Positions 1 to 8,353 of a DNA stretch of 51,001 bases are shown piece by piece. This stretch comes from Thermoplasmata archaeon. GTDB lineage: Archaea; Thermoplasmatota; Thermoplasmata; Methanomassiliicoccales; Methanomethylophilaceae. Location of the stretch: contig SUST01000010.1 of assembly GCA_015063285.1 (NCBI GenBank), positions 1 to 51,001 of the forward strand, in the 5' to 3' direction. The translations under genes were made by a program, and so were the position numbers. Below the pieces are notes generated by a model. It did no database searches and had not been told where the DNA came from. It was given only the letters and a program-made list of their open reading frames with translations. How positions within the stretch are numbered: the stretch's first letter is position 1; every line of letters starts with the position of its first letter.

Positions 1-1280
1 GCGCGGTCGATCTCGGAGAGCATCTGATCCTTGACCTTAGGGACCTCCACGAACCACTGGCGGGTATTCCTGTAGATAATAGGCGATTTGCATCTCCAGC
101 AATGTCCGTATCTGTGCTTGATCTTGCTGGAGTTGAACAGTCTCCCAGTCTCATCAAGATACTTGATTACGTCGTCATGTACGGTCTTGACCTTCTTTCC
201 TACCATCATGGGGAACTCATCGGTGTACCTTCCGTTCTCTGCAACGGGGCAGAACGGAGGGATTCCGTACCTCTTACCTGTCTCGTAATCGTCCGGTCCG
301 TGACCGGGCGCAGTGTGTACAAGACCTGTGTTGTCCTGCTCCACATATGTGGCAGTGACGACCTTGTAATTCCAATCCGCCTGAGGGACGTCGAGCTGGA
401 AGACAGGCTCATATGCGATGCCTTCCAATTCCTGTCCCTTCATCCTCTTGATGACTTCGAAGTTCTCGTATCCGCCTTTCTGCATGACGTAATCTGCCTG
501 AGATTCGAGTATGATGAGTTCCTCCTCACCCTTCGGGCCGGACATCTTCACCCTTGCATAATCGAAATCAGGGTGAACTGCAACGGCCATGTTCGCTGCG
601 AGTGTCCAAGGCGTAGTTGTCCATATGAGCAGCGACGCATTATCGCCTTTGATGGGGAATCTGACCATGATCGAAGGGTCCGTCTCGTCCCAATACTCGA
701 TCTCTGCCTCTGCTAGTGCGGTTTCGCATCTGGGGCACCAGGTGACAACCCTTGATGAATCCTTGAGGAGTCCCTTCTCATATGCTCTCTGAAGGGTCCA
801 CCATGCGGACTCGATATAATCCAATTTGATGGTCTGATAGGGGTTGTCCCAATCCATCCAGACTCCCAGCTGTTTGAACTGTTCTGTCATGTCCTCACGG
901 AGACCCTGTGCAAAGGATTTGCAGGTCTCAACGAACTTATCGATACCAAGCTCCTCGATGTCCTTCTTGGAATGGACGCCGATGTTCTTCTCGACTTTGA
1001 CCTCGATGGGAAGCCCGTGCATATCGAAACCGGGCTGGTCGCGGATATTATACCCGTTCATGCTCCAGTATCTTATCATAATGTCCTTGACGGTCTTGTT
1101 CATCGCGGTACCCAGGTGAATCGCTCCAGTGGTGTAGGGTGGTCCATCGACGAAATAGAATTTCTTCCCGTCCTTCCTAGCTTCCCTGGTTTTCTCATAA
1201 GCGTGCTCGGACTTCCAGTATTCCTGGATGTCCTTCTCAATGCCCTTGGCATCATAATTGGCGCGGATCGGCGTTATCAT
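1..1280 (-). CDS. ileS: Isoleucyl-tRNA synthetase, N-terminal part (runs off the window)
   Basis: Charges tRNA-Ile with isoleucine in the cytoplasm. The minus-strand frame is open from the ATG at 1280 to the window edge, about 426 codons, so the C-terminal part lies outside. The start MITPIRANYDAKGIEKDIQE, the segment FVDGPPYTTGAIHLGTAMNK with the class I HIGH-type signature as HLGT, and GFDMHGLPIEVKVEK are typical of IleRS. The segment LLIWTTTPWTLAANMAVAVH belongs to the CP1 editing domain, and RHRYGHCWRCKSPIIYRNTRQWF follows it in the usual order (motifs quoted only in part). An SD-like GAGGA lies six bases before the start. The gene is divergent from the methyltransferase operon. The KMSKS region is not in the window. 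Identity is certain within the Ile/Val/Leu group; the residues favour IleRS. Confidence 0.95.
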   Translation of the reverse strand, partial: MITPIRANYDAKGIEKDIQEYWKSEHAYEKTREARKDGKKFYFVDGPPYTTGAIHLGTAMNKTVKDIMIRYWSMNGYNIRDQPGFDMHGLPIEVKVEKNIGVHSKKDIEELGIDKFVETCKSFAQGLREDMTEQFKQLGVWMDWDNPYQTIKLDYIESAWWTLQRAYEKGLLKDSSRVVTWCPRCETALAEAEIEYWDETDPSIMVRFPIKGDNASLLIWTTTPWTLAANMAVAVHPDFDYARVKMSGPKGEEELIILESQADYVMQKGGYENFEVIKRMKGQELEGIAYEPVFQLDVPQADWNYKVVTATYVEQDNTGLVHTAPGHGPDDYETGKRYGIPPFCPVAENGRYTDEFPMMVGKKVKTVHDDVIKYLDETGRLFNSSKIKHRYGHCWRCKSPIIYRNTRQWFVEVPKVKDQMLSEIDR

Positions 1281-1299
1281 TGCTAGTCCTCATTTTCGG

Positions 1300-1350
1300 A
1301 AACTATCTTGTTCCGTGTAGGTTCGTGTATACCCATATAATATAAAAGGA
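1300..1350 (-). promoter_or_regulatory. ileS promoter
   Basis: On the minus strand an AT-rich TATA-like stretch (about 1334-1348) lies some 57 bases before the ileS start. This would give a leader of roughly 30 nt containing the SD-like GAGGA. Inferred from spacing only. Confidence 0.45.
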
Positions 1351-1410
1351 AGAAGAGTGGGAAAACAATCAAAAAAGTTTCCTGATTGCAAAGGATTGCT
1401 TTTCTAATCT

Positions 1411-1517
1411 AACTAATAAACATTAGTTGTCGATTTCACTAATATATAAATGTTAGTTTTTTATCAATACCTCAAATTAACAAATGTTGAGTATTTCAAT
1501 ATATTAATCTATTGAAA
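1411..1517. promoter_or_regulatory. Inverted repeats upstream of the methyltransferase operon
   Basis: This AT-rich stretch of the 319-base gap between ileS and the methyltransferase operon holds several dyads: AACTAAT/ATTAGTT (1411-1428, 4-base loop), ACTAA/TTAGT (1438-1457) and a perfect 8-base pair TTTCAATA/TATTGAAA (1494-1517, 8-base spacer). All lie 80-190 bases upstream of the first methyltransferase start. They could be operators for a regulator of methylotrophic genes. No regulator is identified. Confidence 0.4.
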
Positions 1518-1547
1518 TTGATTAAATAATATGGACATTACATCCAT

Positions 1548-1593
1548 CCAACTAATCTTTAAAAACCTCGAATTAGAAATTCTTAACAGGTGG
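1548..1593 (+). promoter_or_regulatory. Core promoter and ribosome binding site of the methyltransferase operon
   Basis: CCAACTAA (1548-1555) is followed by a TATA-like CTTTAAAAAC (1557-1566) and an SD AGGTGG (1588-1593), six bases before the ATG at 1600. The TATA-to-start distance implies a very short leader. The CCAACTAA word recurs before three other genes in this window. Confidence 0.5.
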
Positions 1594-1599
1594 TAGTAA

Positions 1600-2709
1600 A
1601 TGGTAGAAATGACACCGGCAAGGCGTGCATTAGCAGGAGTACTCGGAGGGCGCGTAGATTACGTACCTCCTGCGAACCCTCTAGCACAAACTACTAAAGA
1701 TCTTATGGATTGGTGTGGAGCATCTTGGCCGAAGGCCCACAGGGACCCCAAGATGATGGCAGACCTGGCAGCAGCACCCTATGAGGTGTGTGGAATAGAA
1801 GCGGCAAGGCCTCAGTTCGACATCTCTCTGGAAGCAGAGGTGCTTGGATGTAAACTAGATTGGGACAAGCCCGACAGACCGCCAGTTACCGGACCTGCAT
1901 ACAAAGACCCGAAGGACATCACATGGGACGATAAGTTCTACGAGAAGGACAGAGCAGCAGTCGTGTTGGAAGCGATCAACATCCTTCGTACCAGATACTG
2001 TGGAGACCTTCCGATCATCCCTGTGATCACTGCACCGTTCACCGTTGCTGGACACATAATGGGTGTCGAGAAACTTGTGATGATGACCGTGACCGATCCA
2101 GAGAAGGCACATGAAGCGATTGCCGCAGCGACCGACTTCTGTATCGAGTACGGAAGACAGCAGGTTGCAGCAGGAGCGCATATCTTGTTCCCTGCTGACC
2201 CCTCAGCATCCGGAGACCTAATATCTCCCGAGACCTACGAGGAATTCGTTCTCCCATACCACAAGAAGTTCGCGAGAGCGGTCAGTGCACCCAAGATCCT
2301 GCACATGTGCGGACACACGGAGAAGCTCTTGCCATTGATCAAGAAGAGCGGAATGGACTGCTTCTCGTTCGATGCTCCACCGGCATGGTTCGTGAGGCAG
2401 GAACTGGGCAATGAGATGCAGTGTCTCGGAAGTCTCGACGTTATCGACCTGATGCCCAACGGAACCCCCGAACAGGTCTACGCAAGAACCCAGCAGTGCA
2501 TACGTGAAGGCGTGAATGTCGTCGGAACCGCATGCGATGTGTCCAACGGAACCCCGCTGGAGAATCTGAAAGCCTATGTACAGGCATGTAAGGATACCCC
2601 AGTACCTGATCCTGCAGACGCGGACGACTGTGTACGTGCTTACGGAAGGGCCAGGGCGAAGTATCTCAAAGGCATGGCTGACTACAAGATTGAAGGAGGT
2701 GCATTCTGA
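1600..2709 (+). CDS. Methylcobamide:coenzyme M methyltransferase (MtaA/MtbA family)
   Basis: Moves the methyl group from a methylated corrinoid protein to coenzyme M, giving methyl-CoM for methyl-CoM reductase. The 369-residue protein is a UroD-fold methyltransferase of the MtaA/MtbA group. Zinc ligands of the family pattern H-x-C...C are visible as H235, C237 (LHMCGH) and C312 ([11 protein letters not shown]). Start: ATG 1600 with SD AGGTGG; ATG 1609 is an in-frame alternative. The stop overlaps the next start as TGATG, so translation is probably coupled to the corrinoid protein. Whether it serves methanol (MtaA) or methylamines (MtbA) cannot be decided from the sequence, because no substrate-specific methyltransferase (MtaB, MtmB, MtbB or MttB) lies beside it. 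Confidence 0.9.
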   Translation: MVEMTPARRALAGVLGGRVDYVPPANPLAQTTKDLMDWCGASWPKAHRDPKMMADLAAAPYEVCGIEAARPQFDISLEAEVLGCKLDWDKPDRPPVTGPAYKDPKDITWDDKFYEKDRAAVVLEAINILRTRYCGDLPIIPVITAPFTVAGHIMGVEKLVMMTVTDPEKAHEAIAAATDFCIEYGRQQVAAGAHILFPADPSASGDLISPETYEEFVLPYHKKFARAVSAPKILHMCGHTEKLLPLIKKSGMDCFSFDAPPAWFVRQELGNEMQCLGSLDVIDLMPNGTPEQVYARTQQCIREGVNVVGTACDVSNGTPLENLKAYVQACKDTPVPDPADADDCVRAYGRARAKYLKGMADYKIEGGAF

Positions 2710-3524
2710 TGCAGATGGATATAGCGATGCAGATGGTAGAGAAGATGCGCATTGAGGACCCCGTCAGGTTCAACAGGCTGGTCCAAGAGGGAATGGCCAT
2801 AGAGCTCGGTATCATCAGTGCGGCTGACAAGAAGGCCAAGAGCGCAGAGAAGCTCAAAGAGGAGTTCTTCCCGCCGAATAAGGAATACCGCGAGATATCG
2901 CAAGCCGTTCTGGATGGAAAGAGGGCCATCGTAGAACCGAAGGTGAAGGAACAGATCGCAGCAGGAAAGGATCCTGTCGATATCGTCACCAACGCACTCA
3001 TGCCCGGAATCACTGTGCAGTGTGAGATGTACGACCTCGGATTGTCGTTCGTTCCTGAGATCCTGATGTCCAATGACGCCATGCAGGCAGGAATCAAGAT
3101 CTGTCAGGACAAGATCGGCCAGGTTCCGAGCAAGGGAATCATCGCCTCGTTCGTCGCAGCAGGTGACCTGCATGATATCGGAAAGAACATCTGCGCGGCC
3201 ATCCTCAGAGCGAACGGATATACCGTGATCGATATCGGAAGGGATGTGCCGAAGGAGAAGGTTCTGGAGATCGTCAAGGAGAACAACGTGAAACTGGTGT
3301 GCGGATCCACTCTGATGTCCACCACTAAACCAGGACTCGTGGACACGTCCCTCCTGTTAGAACTGGAGAAGACCGGGGTATCCGTTGCGTGCGGAGGAGC
3401 AGCAGTCTCCAAGGCATTCGTGGATACTTTCAGGAACTCCCTCTACACCAAGTCTCCACTTGAGACTGTCCACACCGCGGCCAAGATCATGGAAGGAAAG
3501 ACCTGGGAAGAGCTCAGGGCTTGA
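2709..3524 (+). CDS. Corrinoid (cobalamin-binding) methyl-carrier protein, MtaC-like
   Basis: Carries the methyl group on a B12-type cofactor between a substrate methyltransferase and the CoM methyltransferase. The 271-residue protein has the usual two parts. The N-terminal helical cap is roughly residues 50-130 (with ISQAVLDGK and AGKDPVDIVTNALMPG). The Rossmann-like B12 domain has the D-x-H-x-x-G motif as GDLHDIGKN, with H155 the expected lower cobalt ligand, followed by the conserved GSTLMSTT and VACGGAAV loops. The first 40 or so residues extend beyond the usual MtaC N-terminus. It overlaps the upstream gene by one base. Residues resemble MtaC more than MtmC/MtbC/MttC, but the substrate is unknown. 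Confidence 0.9.
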   Translation: MQMDIAMQMVEKMRIEDPVRFNRLVQEGMAIELGIISAADKKAKSAEKLKEEFFPPNKEYREISQAVLDGKRAIVEPKVKEQIAAGKDPVDIVTNALMPGITVQCEMYDLGLSFVPEILMSNDAMQAGIKICQDKIGQVPSKGIIASFVAAGDLHDIGKNICAAILRANGYTVIDIGRDVPKEKVLEIVKENNVKLVCGSTLMSTTKPGLVDTSLLLELEKTGVSVACGGAAVSKAFVDTFRNSLYTKSPLETVHTAAKIMEGKTWEELRA

Positions 3525-3536
3525 AACAAACCCAAA

Positions 3537-3572
3537 GGGCAGGAGGTTCTCCTCCTGACCCATTTTATCTTT
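3537..3572 (+). terminator. Stem-loop between corrinoid protein gene and ramA
   Basis: AGGAGG-TTCT-CCTCCT (3541-3556), extended by GGG (3537-3539) and CCC (3559-3561), is followed by the T-rich ATTTTATCTTT. It may terminate or attenuate transcription ahead of ramA. The left arm is also a perfect Shine-Dalgarno sequence held in the stem, so a translational role is possible. Confidence 0.5.
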
Positions 3573-3577
3573 ATGAC

Positions 3578-5155
3578 ATGAACGGAACGGCTATAGCTTT
3601 GGATATCGGGACCAGCGGGATAAGGGGTCAGCTTTTGGACCTGGAGATCCGCAAGGTAATCCGTACTTGCATCACTACCAGGAACCCGATTCCTGGCTGT
3701 AATGTCATGGACCACATGTCCTTTGCCATTCAGTACAGCCAAGAATTAGCGCATCAGATACTGGTGGACGCGGTAAAGCAGATAATATCCAAACTGACAT
3801 CGGAACCCCCTATCCGCATAGCCGTTTGCGGCAATCCCATACAACTTTCTTTATTCGAGGGGATTGATATCCGCGACCTAGCATATGCAGGGGACAACAA
3901 ACTCAAAATAGAGGGCGTCGAAAGAAAGGACAGAGCAGGGCATGTCGCTGACGGCAAGATAATCGGCATGCCTGGAGTCCAGATAATCATCCCTCCCGCG
4001 GTACGTCATGAGATTGGGGCTGATGCCCTCGCAATGATGCTGAAGTCAGGTTTTTTGGATGACGACTACTGTATGGTCACCGACTACGGGACCAACGCAG
4101 AGATGGCTCTGAAAGTGAAAGACAAAATCTACACTGGATCGGCCGCAGCAGGTCCTGCCATGGAAGGACAGCAGATAGGGAACGGCATGATTGCCGGTCC
4201 TGGAGCGTTGAGCGATCTGGTCCGTACACCGCAGGGATGGAGATCCAAGGTGCTAGATGAGAGGCTGTTCGCCAAGGACGGTCCTGTCCTTAACATTCGC
4301 AGCGACATCACCCATAACGAAGGCTTGGCCCCCGAGGGAATCACAGGAACTGGGGTTGTAGCTCTGGTCTATGCATGCCAACAAGACGAGCGCGTGAATG
4401 ACTCGGAGATCAGCAATGGTTCCGTTCGTATAACCCGGAAGATAAAATTCTCAACAGAAGACTACAAAGAAGCGGGAAAGGCACTGGGAGCCATCCGTGC
4501 GGGACATCTAACCCTCATGATCACTGCAGGTGTCGATCCCCAGGACATCAAAAAGATGTACATGGCTGGGGCATCGGGGACTTATGTAGATCCGGTGAAA
4601 GCCAAGGCTGTTGGTCTGGTGCCTCCTGACAGCGAACACGTGATACAGGTCGGCAATACTTCGCTCGAACTTGCCAAAGATCTGGCTTTCAACCCGGATA
4701 TGCTTGCTGAATTGGAAGATCTCCGCAAGAAGCTGGTCACGGACCACATAATGTTCGCATCTTGCGACACTTTCCGCGACCTGTACACCTATGAATTCGG
4801 CTATTGGAACGACGGCATGCCATTGAATCGTTACAGACGTGCCATGGAACGCTACGGCGTGGAAGGCTATCTGGACAGACAAACACCCACTGATGTTACG
4901 AGGGTATGCGATACCGACATACGTGAGGTCGGTGAATCTCTGGACATATTGGACATATCCCCGTTAATGTCGTCTTCATGGAATTGCTCGGGTTGTGAGA
5001 AATGTGTAAGAGGATGTCCTGAAAAAGCACTTTCCTACAGCGAAGGAACATTCACAATTCGTACCGGACATTGTCTCGGGACCAGTTGCCAAAGATGTCA
5101 GGAGAACTGTCCTGAGCATAAATTTGATTACTCGGCATTCAAGATGAATGCCTGA
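3578..5155 (+). CDS. ramA: RamA-type corrinoid protein reductive activase
   Basis: ATP-dependent iron-sulfur protein that reduces inactive Co(II) corrinoid proteins to Co(I). The N-terminus IALDIGTSGIRGQLLDLE begins an ASKHA-like, DUF4445-type activase. Middle motifs such as AVCGNPIQLSLF, IPPAVRHEIGADALAMM, VTDYGTNAEMALK and GSAAAGPAMEG are those of RamA. The C-terminus has two [4Fe-4S] motifs: C470, C473, C476, C480 and C499, C504, C507, C511. A longer frame opens at a TTG at 3521, but similarity begins at MNGTAIALD, so I use ATG 3578 (525 aa, near the usual length of about 540). It lies 53 bases after the corrinoid gene, which it presumably serves. Confidence 0.93.
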   Translation: MNGTAIALDIGTSGIRGQLLDLEIRKVIRTCITTRNPIPGCNVMDHMSFAIQYSQELAHQILVDAVKQIISKLTSEPPIRIAVCGNPIQLSLFEGIDIRDLAYAGDNKLKIEGVERKDRAGHVADGKIIGMPGVQIIIPPAVRHEIGADALAMMLKSGFLDDDYCMVTDYGTNAEMALKVKDKIYTGSAAAGPAMEGQQIGNGMIAGPGALSDLVRTPQGWRSKVLDERLFAKDGPVLNIRSDITHNEGLAPEGITGTGVVALVYACQQDERVNDSEISNGSVRITRKIKFSTEDYKEAGKALGAIRAGHLTLMITAGVDPQDIKKMYMAGASGTYVDPVKAKAVGLVPPDSEHVIQVGNTSLELAKDLAFNPDMLAELEDLRKKLVTDHIMFASCDTFRDLYTYEFGYWNDGMPLNRYRRAMERYGVEGYLDRQTPTDVTRVCDTDIREVGESLDILDISPLMSSSWNCSGCEKCVRGCPEKALSYSEGTFTIRTGHCLGTSCQRCQENCPEHKFDYSAFKMNA

Positions 5156-5179
5156 TTATCATCATCAATACCAAACTGA

Positions 5180-5890
5180 TCAGGATTCTCTGGACAGGAT
5201 GTATTTTATGGCCTCGTTCGCCAAGGTCATTCCGAACACTGCGGGAACGGTCGGAAGCGAGCCCAATATGCTCTTTCCGTGCACATCCCTTTCAGAAGGC
5301 TTGACGACCGGGGGTTCGACTGAATAGACTGCGGTGATCTTCAAAGTGTCCTTATCCCTGAGCGCTTTCCTGAGTGAAGCAGCGAGGGGACATGTATTGG
5401 TCTTCATTAAGGGAGCTATCTTCACAGATTGCGTATCAATATGGAGTGCAGCACCCATCGACGAGAACGTTACGATCCCTCTGTCTGAAGCGGCTGAAAG
5501 CAATGCGATCTTATTCCCCAGTGTATCGATGGCGTCCACGAGGATGTCAAAATCTCCATCTAATATCTCAGAGACCGTCTCCGGGTTTACTAGTATATCT
5601 AACGGCTCAATCTGAATTTCGGGATTGATGGACTTGGCCCTCTCGCAAGCCGCTTCTACCTTAGGAACTCCCACCGTATTCGTGGTGGCTAGTATCTGAC
5701 GGTTCATATTGCTCTCCGAGAATACATCATGGTCCACCACTCTGATCTTTCCGACACCGGCACGGACCAGACCCTCTAGCGCATATCCTCCTACCGCTCC
5801 GCACCCGACAAGCAGGACCGATGAGTTCCTCAAGCGTTCCACACCTGCCTCGCCTATCAGCAGAGAGGTCCTTTCCGACATCCCACTCAT
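5180..5890 (-). CDS. tcdA: TcdA-like tRNA threonylcarbamoyladenosine dehydratase (ThiF/E1 family)
   Basis: Expected to cyclise t6A37 of tRNA to ct6A using ATP. The 236-residue protein has the E1-like nucleotide-binding glycine loop VGCGAVGGYALEGLVRAG, the acidic strand VVDHD, the SNMNRQ motif that binds ATP, and VDAIDTLGNK. The C-terminal part, with TAVYSVEPP and KSILGSLPTVPAVFG, matches TcdA rather than ThiF, MoeB or UbaA, and the paired Zn-binding CxxC motifs of MoeB are absent. It is the last gene of the rpe-fen1-tatD-tcdA operon; its ATG overlaps the tatD stop (ATGA). The KEOPS subunit Cgi121, needed for t6A itself, is encoded at 35039-35497. Assignment within the E1 superfamily is by motif reading. 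Confidence 0.8.
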   Translation of the reverse strand: MSGMSERTSLLIGEAGVERLRNSSVLLVGCGAVGGYALEGLVRAGVGKIRVVDHDVFSESNMNRQILATTNTVGVPKVEAACERAKSINPEIQIEPLDILVNPETVSEILDGDFDILVDAIDTLGNKIALLSAASDRGIVTFSSMGAALHIDTQSVKIAPLMKTNTCPLAASLRKALRDKDTLKITAVYSVEPPVVKPSERDVHGKSILGSLPTVPAVFGMTLANEAIKYILSRES

Positions 5891-6588
5891 GGAAACAGCC
5901 TCCTAAGATTCACTTCTGCCAATGACAGCAGCTCATCTGATGGTCTTCCGATGATACTTCCCAGTCTTTCAGAGAAATCCCTCATGCCTTTGAATTCCTT
6001 TCCGCATGCCGGCGAATCGGTCTCCAGAAGCAGTCTGTCATCAGGTATCGCCTCCATTAGCCTCTTGACCCTGATATCCGATCTGGAAAGCAGCCTCGGA
6101 GATATCGAGAAATAGCAACCCATCTCCGAATAAGGCTTCACATAGCTATCCGAACCGTATGAATGCAGTATGATGCCCTTGAGATTCCTTCCTTTGAGTG
6201 TATCCAAGACCATCTTCTCGCAACCTACATCATGTATCGAGACAACCCTTCCGAAGTATTCTGCGATATCTAGCTGCTGTATAAGTACCATCGTCTGACC
6301 GAGAATCTGTCCTCTCTTGGAATCGAGTCCGATCTCCCCCACATGTGCATTGGGATCAGAACTCAGCAGATCGAAGAGACGCTTCTTATTCTCAAGCGTC
6401 CAATCCTCCGCATACCAGGGATGGACACCGTATGATTTGATCATCCGGGGATCCTCGATGGCCATCTGCTTATCCCATTCATCCACCTTCGCTACGCATG
6501 AGACCATGCGAGTGAGCTCAGAGAAATCAGAATAATTCTCAGGTACCGCCTCTATGCCGTGAAGATGTGAATCTATCATCAGAACCAT
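5887..6588 (-). CDS. TatD-family metal-dependent hydrolase/deoxyribonuclease
   Basis: TIM-barrel metallohydrolase; family members are 3'-5' exonucleases acting on DNA, but the substrate here is unproven. Visible motifs are the N-terminal metal site DSHLHG, the segment HVGEIGLDSKRG, SIHDVG (an expected HxH-type His), ILHSYGSD and the C-terminal ETDSPACG. At about 230 residues it is slightly shorter than bacterial TatD (about 260). Two starts are possible: ATG 6588, or ATG 6579, which overlaps the fen1 stop as TGATG and places MIDSHLHG at the N-terminus as in the family. It lies between fen1 and tcdA, and its stop overlaps the tcdA start. Confidence 0.85.
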   Translation of the reverse strand: MVLMIDSHLHGIEAVPENYSDFSELTRMVSCVAKVDEWDKQMAIEDPRMIKSYGVHPWYAEDWTLENKKRLFDLLSSDPNAHVGEIGLDSKRGQILGQTMVLIQQLDIAEYFGRVVSIHDVGCEKMVLDTLKGRNLKGIILHSYGSDSYVKPYSEMGCYFSISPRLLSRSDIRVKRLMEAIPDDRLLLETDSPACGKEFKGMRDFSERLGSIIGRPSDELLSLAEVNLRRLFP

Positions 6589-7607
6589 GCATCCAGCGAT
6601 TTCTGCTTCTTCCTGATGGACTCCGCCTTGCGTGCCGCCTCGATCTTGTTGATCACATTGGTGACCCTGTCTTCGGAGAAACCATACTCGGTCATCAGGT
6701 CCAGAACGCCGTCCCTGTCGATGTTCCCGATCTTGACATTGTACTCATCCGACTTGGGGCCGTTCAGGAATATCTCCCTGACCTCCTCGTAATCGGGAAT
6801 GTCGATATCGGTCTCTTCCATGACCTTCTCCAGGCTGCCATACTTCTGTATGAGCTTCAGACCCTTCTTCGGACCGATGCCATTGACGCCGGTGTTGAAA
6901 TCTGTACCGATCATCATGCAGACATCCACCAGCTGCTCCCTTGTGACACCCAGTGACTGGAGCATCTCCTGAGAATCGATTATCTCAGTGTTCACATCCC
7001 TGTAGATCTGTTTTCCAGGTACCTTGCGCCTTCCGGAGATGGTCATATTCCTGACCAGAAGAGGTGCTCCGAACAATATAGAATCGAAATCCTGCGATGC
7101 CGCGGCGTAAACATCTCCCTTGCGGCACATGTATGCGGCCTGAGCCTCTCCGTCGCTTGGTGCCTGGATGACGGGCAGACCCATCAGCTGTATGAGCTTC
7201 TTGGATGTCTCGAGGATCTCTGGGGTCATCCTGGATGTCTGCTGGGCTTTGGAGAACGCCTTCTTCATGTCCCCTTCCGCCAACGCCTCCTCATATTCGC
7301 GCTTGGCCTTCTCCCTTCTGGCGATCCTTTCTTCGATGGTCCCTGCCTTGAGCTCATTGGGCTTACCGTCGAAAACGAAGGATGGTTCGATACCGGCCTC
7401 TATCAGATTTGCTGTGCGGTAGAGGATACCTGAAAGATGTGATGTCACCCTACCTTCTGCATCCATCAGAGGTTTCCCGTCAGGCTGCCTTATTATCGAT
7501 AGGAATTGGAATATCGTGTTATAGGCGTCGACCGCGACTGTCTTTCCGCGGAGATCCTCTAGTTTGATCTCCTTTGCAGTCACGATGGGCGATAGGTTAA
7601 CTCCCAC
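6579..7607 (-). CDS. fen: Flap endonuclease 1
   Basis: Structure-specific 5' nuclease that removes flaps during Okazaki fragment maturation and base excision repair. The start is GTG 7607 (VGVNLSPIV), five bases after the rpe stop, with AGGAG seven bases upstream inside rpe; the longer ATG frame from 7634 would add nine unrelated residues. The 342-residue protein shows the N region (DLRGKTVAVDAYNTIFQFL), FVFDGKP, the I region with QAPSDGEAQAAYM and ASQDFDSILFG carrying metal-binding acids, and the helix-hairpin-helix GTDFNTGVNGIGPKKGLKLI. It ends in a PCNA-interacting peptide QKSLDAWF. Length is as usual for archaeal FEN1 (about 340). Confidence 0.96.
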   Translation of the reverse strand: MGVNLSPIVTAKEIKLEDLRGKTVAVDAYNTIFQFLSIIRQPDGKPLMDAEGRVTSHLSGILYRTANLIEAGIEPSFVFDGKPNELKAGTIEERIARREKAKREYEEALAEGDMKKAFSKAQQTSRMTPEILETSKKLIQLMGLPVIQAPSDGEAQAAYMCRKGDVYAAASQDFDSILFGAPLLVRNMTISGRRKVPGKQIYRDVNTEIIDSQEMLQSLGVTREQLVDVCMMIGTDFNTGVNGIGPKKGLKLIQKYGSLEKVMEETDIDIPDYEEVREIFLNGPKSDEYNVKIGNIDRDGVLDLMTEYGFSEDRVTNVINKIEAARKAESIRKKQKSLDAWF

Positions 7608-7611
7608 CCTA

Positions 7612-8259
7612 TCAGCTCCTATGCCACTCGGCAATGGTTTCCGACATGTCCTTCATCTTGAACAGATAGGATCCAGCGACCAGGATGTCAGCACCAGCAT
7701 CAAGACATATCTTGGCAGTCTTCTCGTTGATTCCGCCGTCGACAGAGACCAATATCTCCCTGCCATTCTTCTTGGCCCATTCCTTCACCCATGAGATCTT
7801 AGGAACACAATCAGCAATGAAGGATTGACCGCCAAACCCGGGATGGACCGTCATGACAAGGACCAAATCCACTTCTGGAAGGAACTCCTCCAAAGCGGTT
7901 ATATCCGTCTCAGGATTGATAGATATGCCCACCTTCAAACCCTTAGCTCTTATCTCCGAGATTGCTCCGTGTATGTCTCCTTTGGCCTCGCAGTGAACGG
8001 TTATCATATCGCATCCCGCGTCAGCGAATGCATTTATGTAGCGAATGGGGTCCTCGATCATCAGGTGAGCGTCGAAGGTGATTTTTGAGTGCCTCCTCAT
8101 TGCTTTGATGATAGGGGGGCCGAATGTGATGTTTGGGACGAACATACCATCCATTACATCCAAATGGGCCCAGTCTGCCCCTGACTTCTCCACACGGACC
8201 AGCTCTTCTCCGAGCTTCGAGAAATCCGCCGACAGCATCGACGGGGATACGATGGTCAT
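7612..8259 (-). CDS. rpe: Ribulose-phosphate 3-epimerase
   Basis: Interconverts ribulose 5-phosphate and xylulose 5-phosphate. The 215-residue (beta/alpha)8 protein carries VSPSMLSADFSKL, the metal/catalytic HLDVMDGMFVPNITFG, FDAHLMIEDP, VHCEA, MTVHPGFGGQSF and VSVDGGI, so all characteristic RPE motifs are present. ATG 8259 has GAGGG four bases upstream and places the first motif as in the family; a TTG at 8268 would add three residues. It is the first gene of a four-gene operon (rpe-fen1-tatD-tcdA) with 4-base spacing or overlaps throughout, which is an unusual mix of sugar metabolism, DNA repair and tRNA modification. Confidence 0.95.
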   Translation of the reverse strand: MTIVSPSMLSADFSKLGEELVRVEKSGADWAHLDVMDGMFVPNITFGPPIIKAMRRHSKITFDAHLMIEDPIRYINAFADAGCDMITVHCEAKGDIHGAISEIRAKGLKVGISINPETDITALEEFLPEVDLVLVMTVHPGFGGQSFIADCVPKISWVKEWAKKNGREILVSVDGGINEKTAKICLDAGADILVAGSYLFKMKDMSETIAEWHRS

Positions 8260-8353
8260 AACCCTCAATACGACTATGGATATAAAGGAAAATCCGTCGG
8301 ACCGTGAGCTAAATGCCGATGGTTATTAAGTCCAGTATTGAGATAGGGGAATC
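8260..8353. promoter_or_regulatory. Divergent promoters for rpe operon (minus) and the small Zn protein (plus)
   Basis: On the minus strand CTTTATATCC (about 8277-8287) is placed to give a short leader for rpe. On the plus strand a weaker TTATTAAG (8323-8330) lies about 27 bases before the ATG at 8354. Confidence 0.45.

Noticed and set aside
102-716. Plus-strand frame of 204 codons opposite ileS
   Set aside because: The minus strand encodes IleRS motifs across the same bases.
3521-3577. N-terminal extension of RamA from TTG 3521
   Set aside because: The extra 19 residues cross the hairpin and precede the family's start; ATG 3578 fits better.
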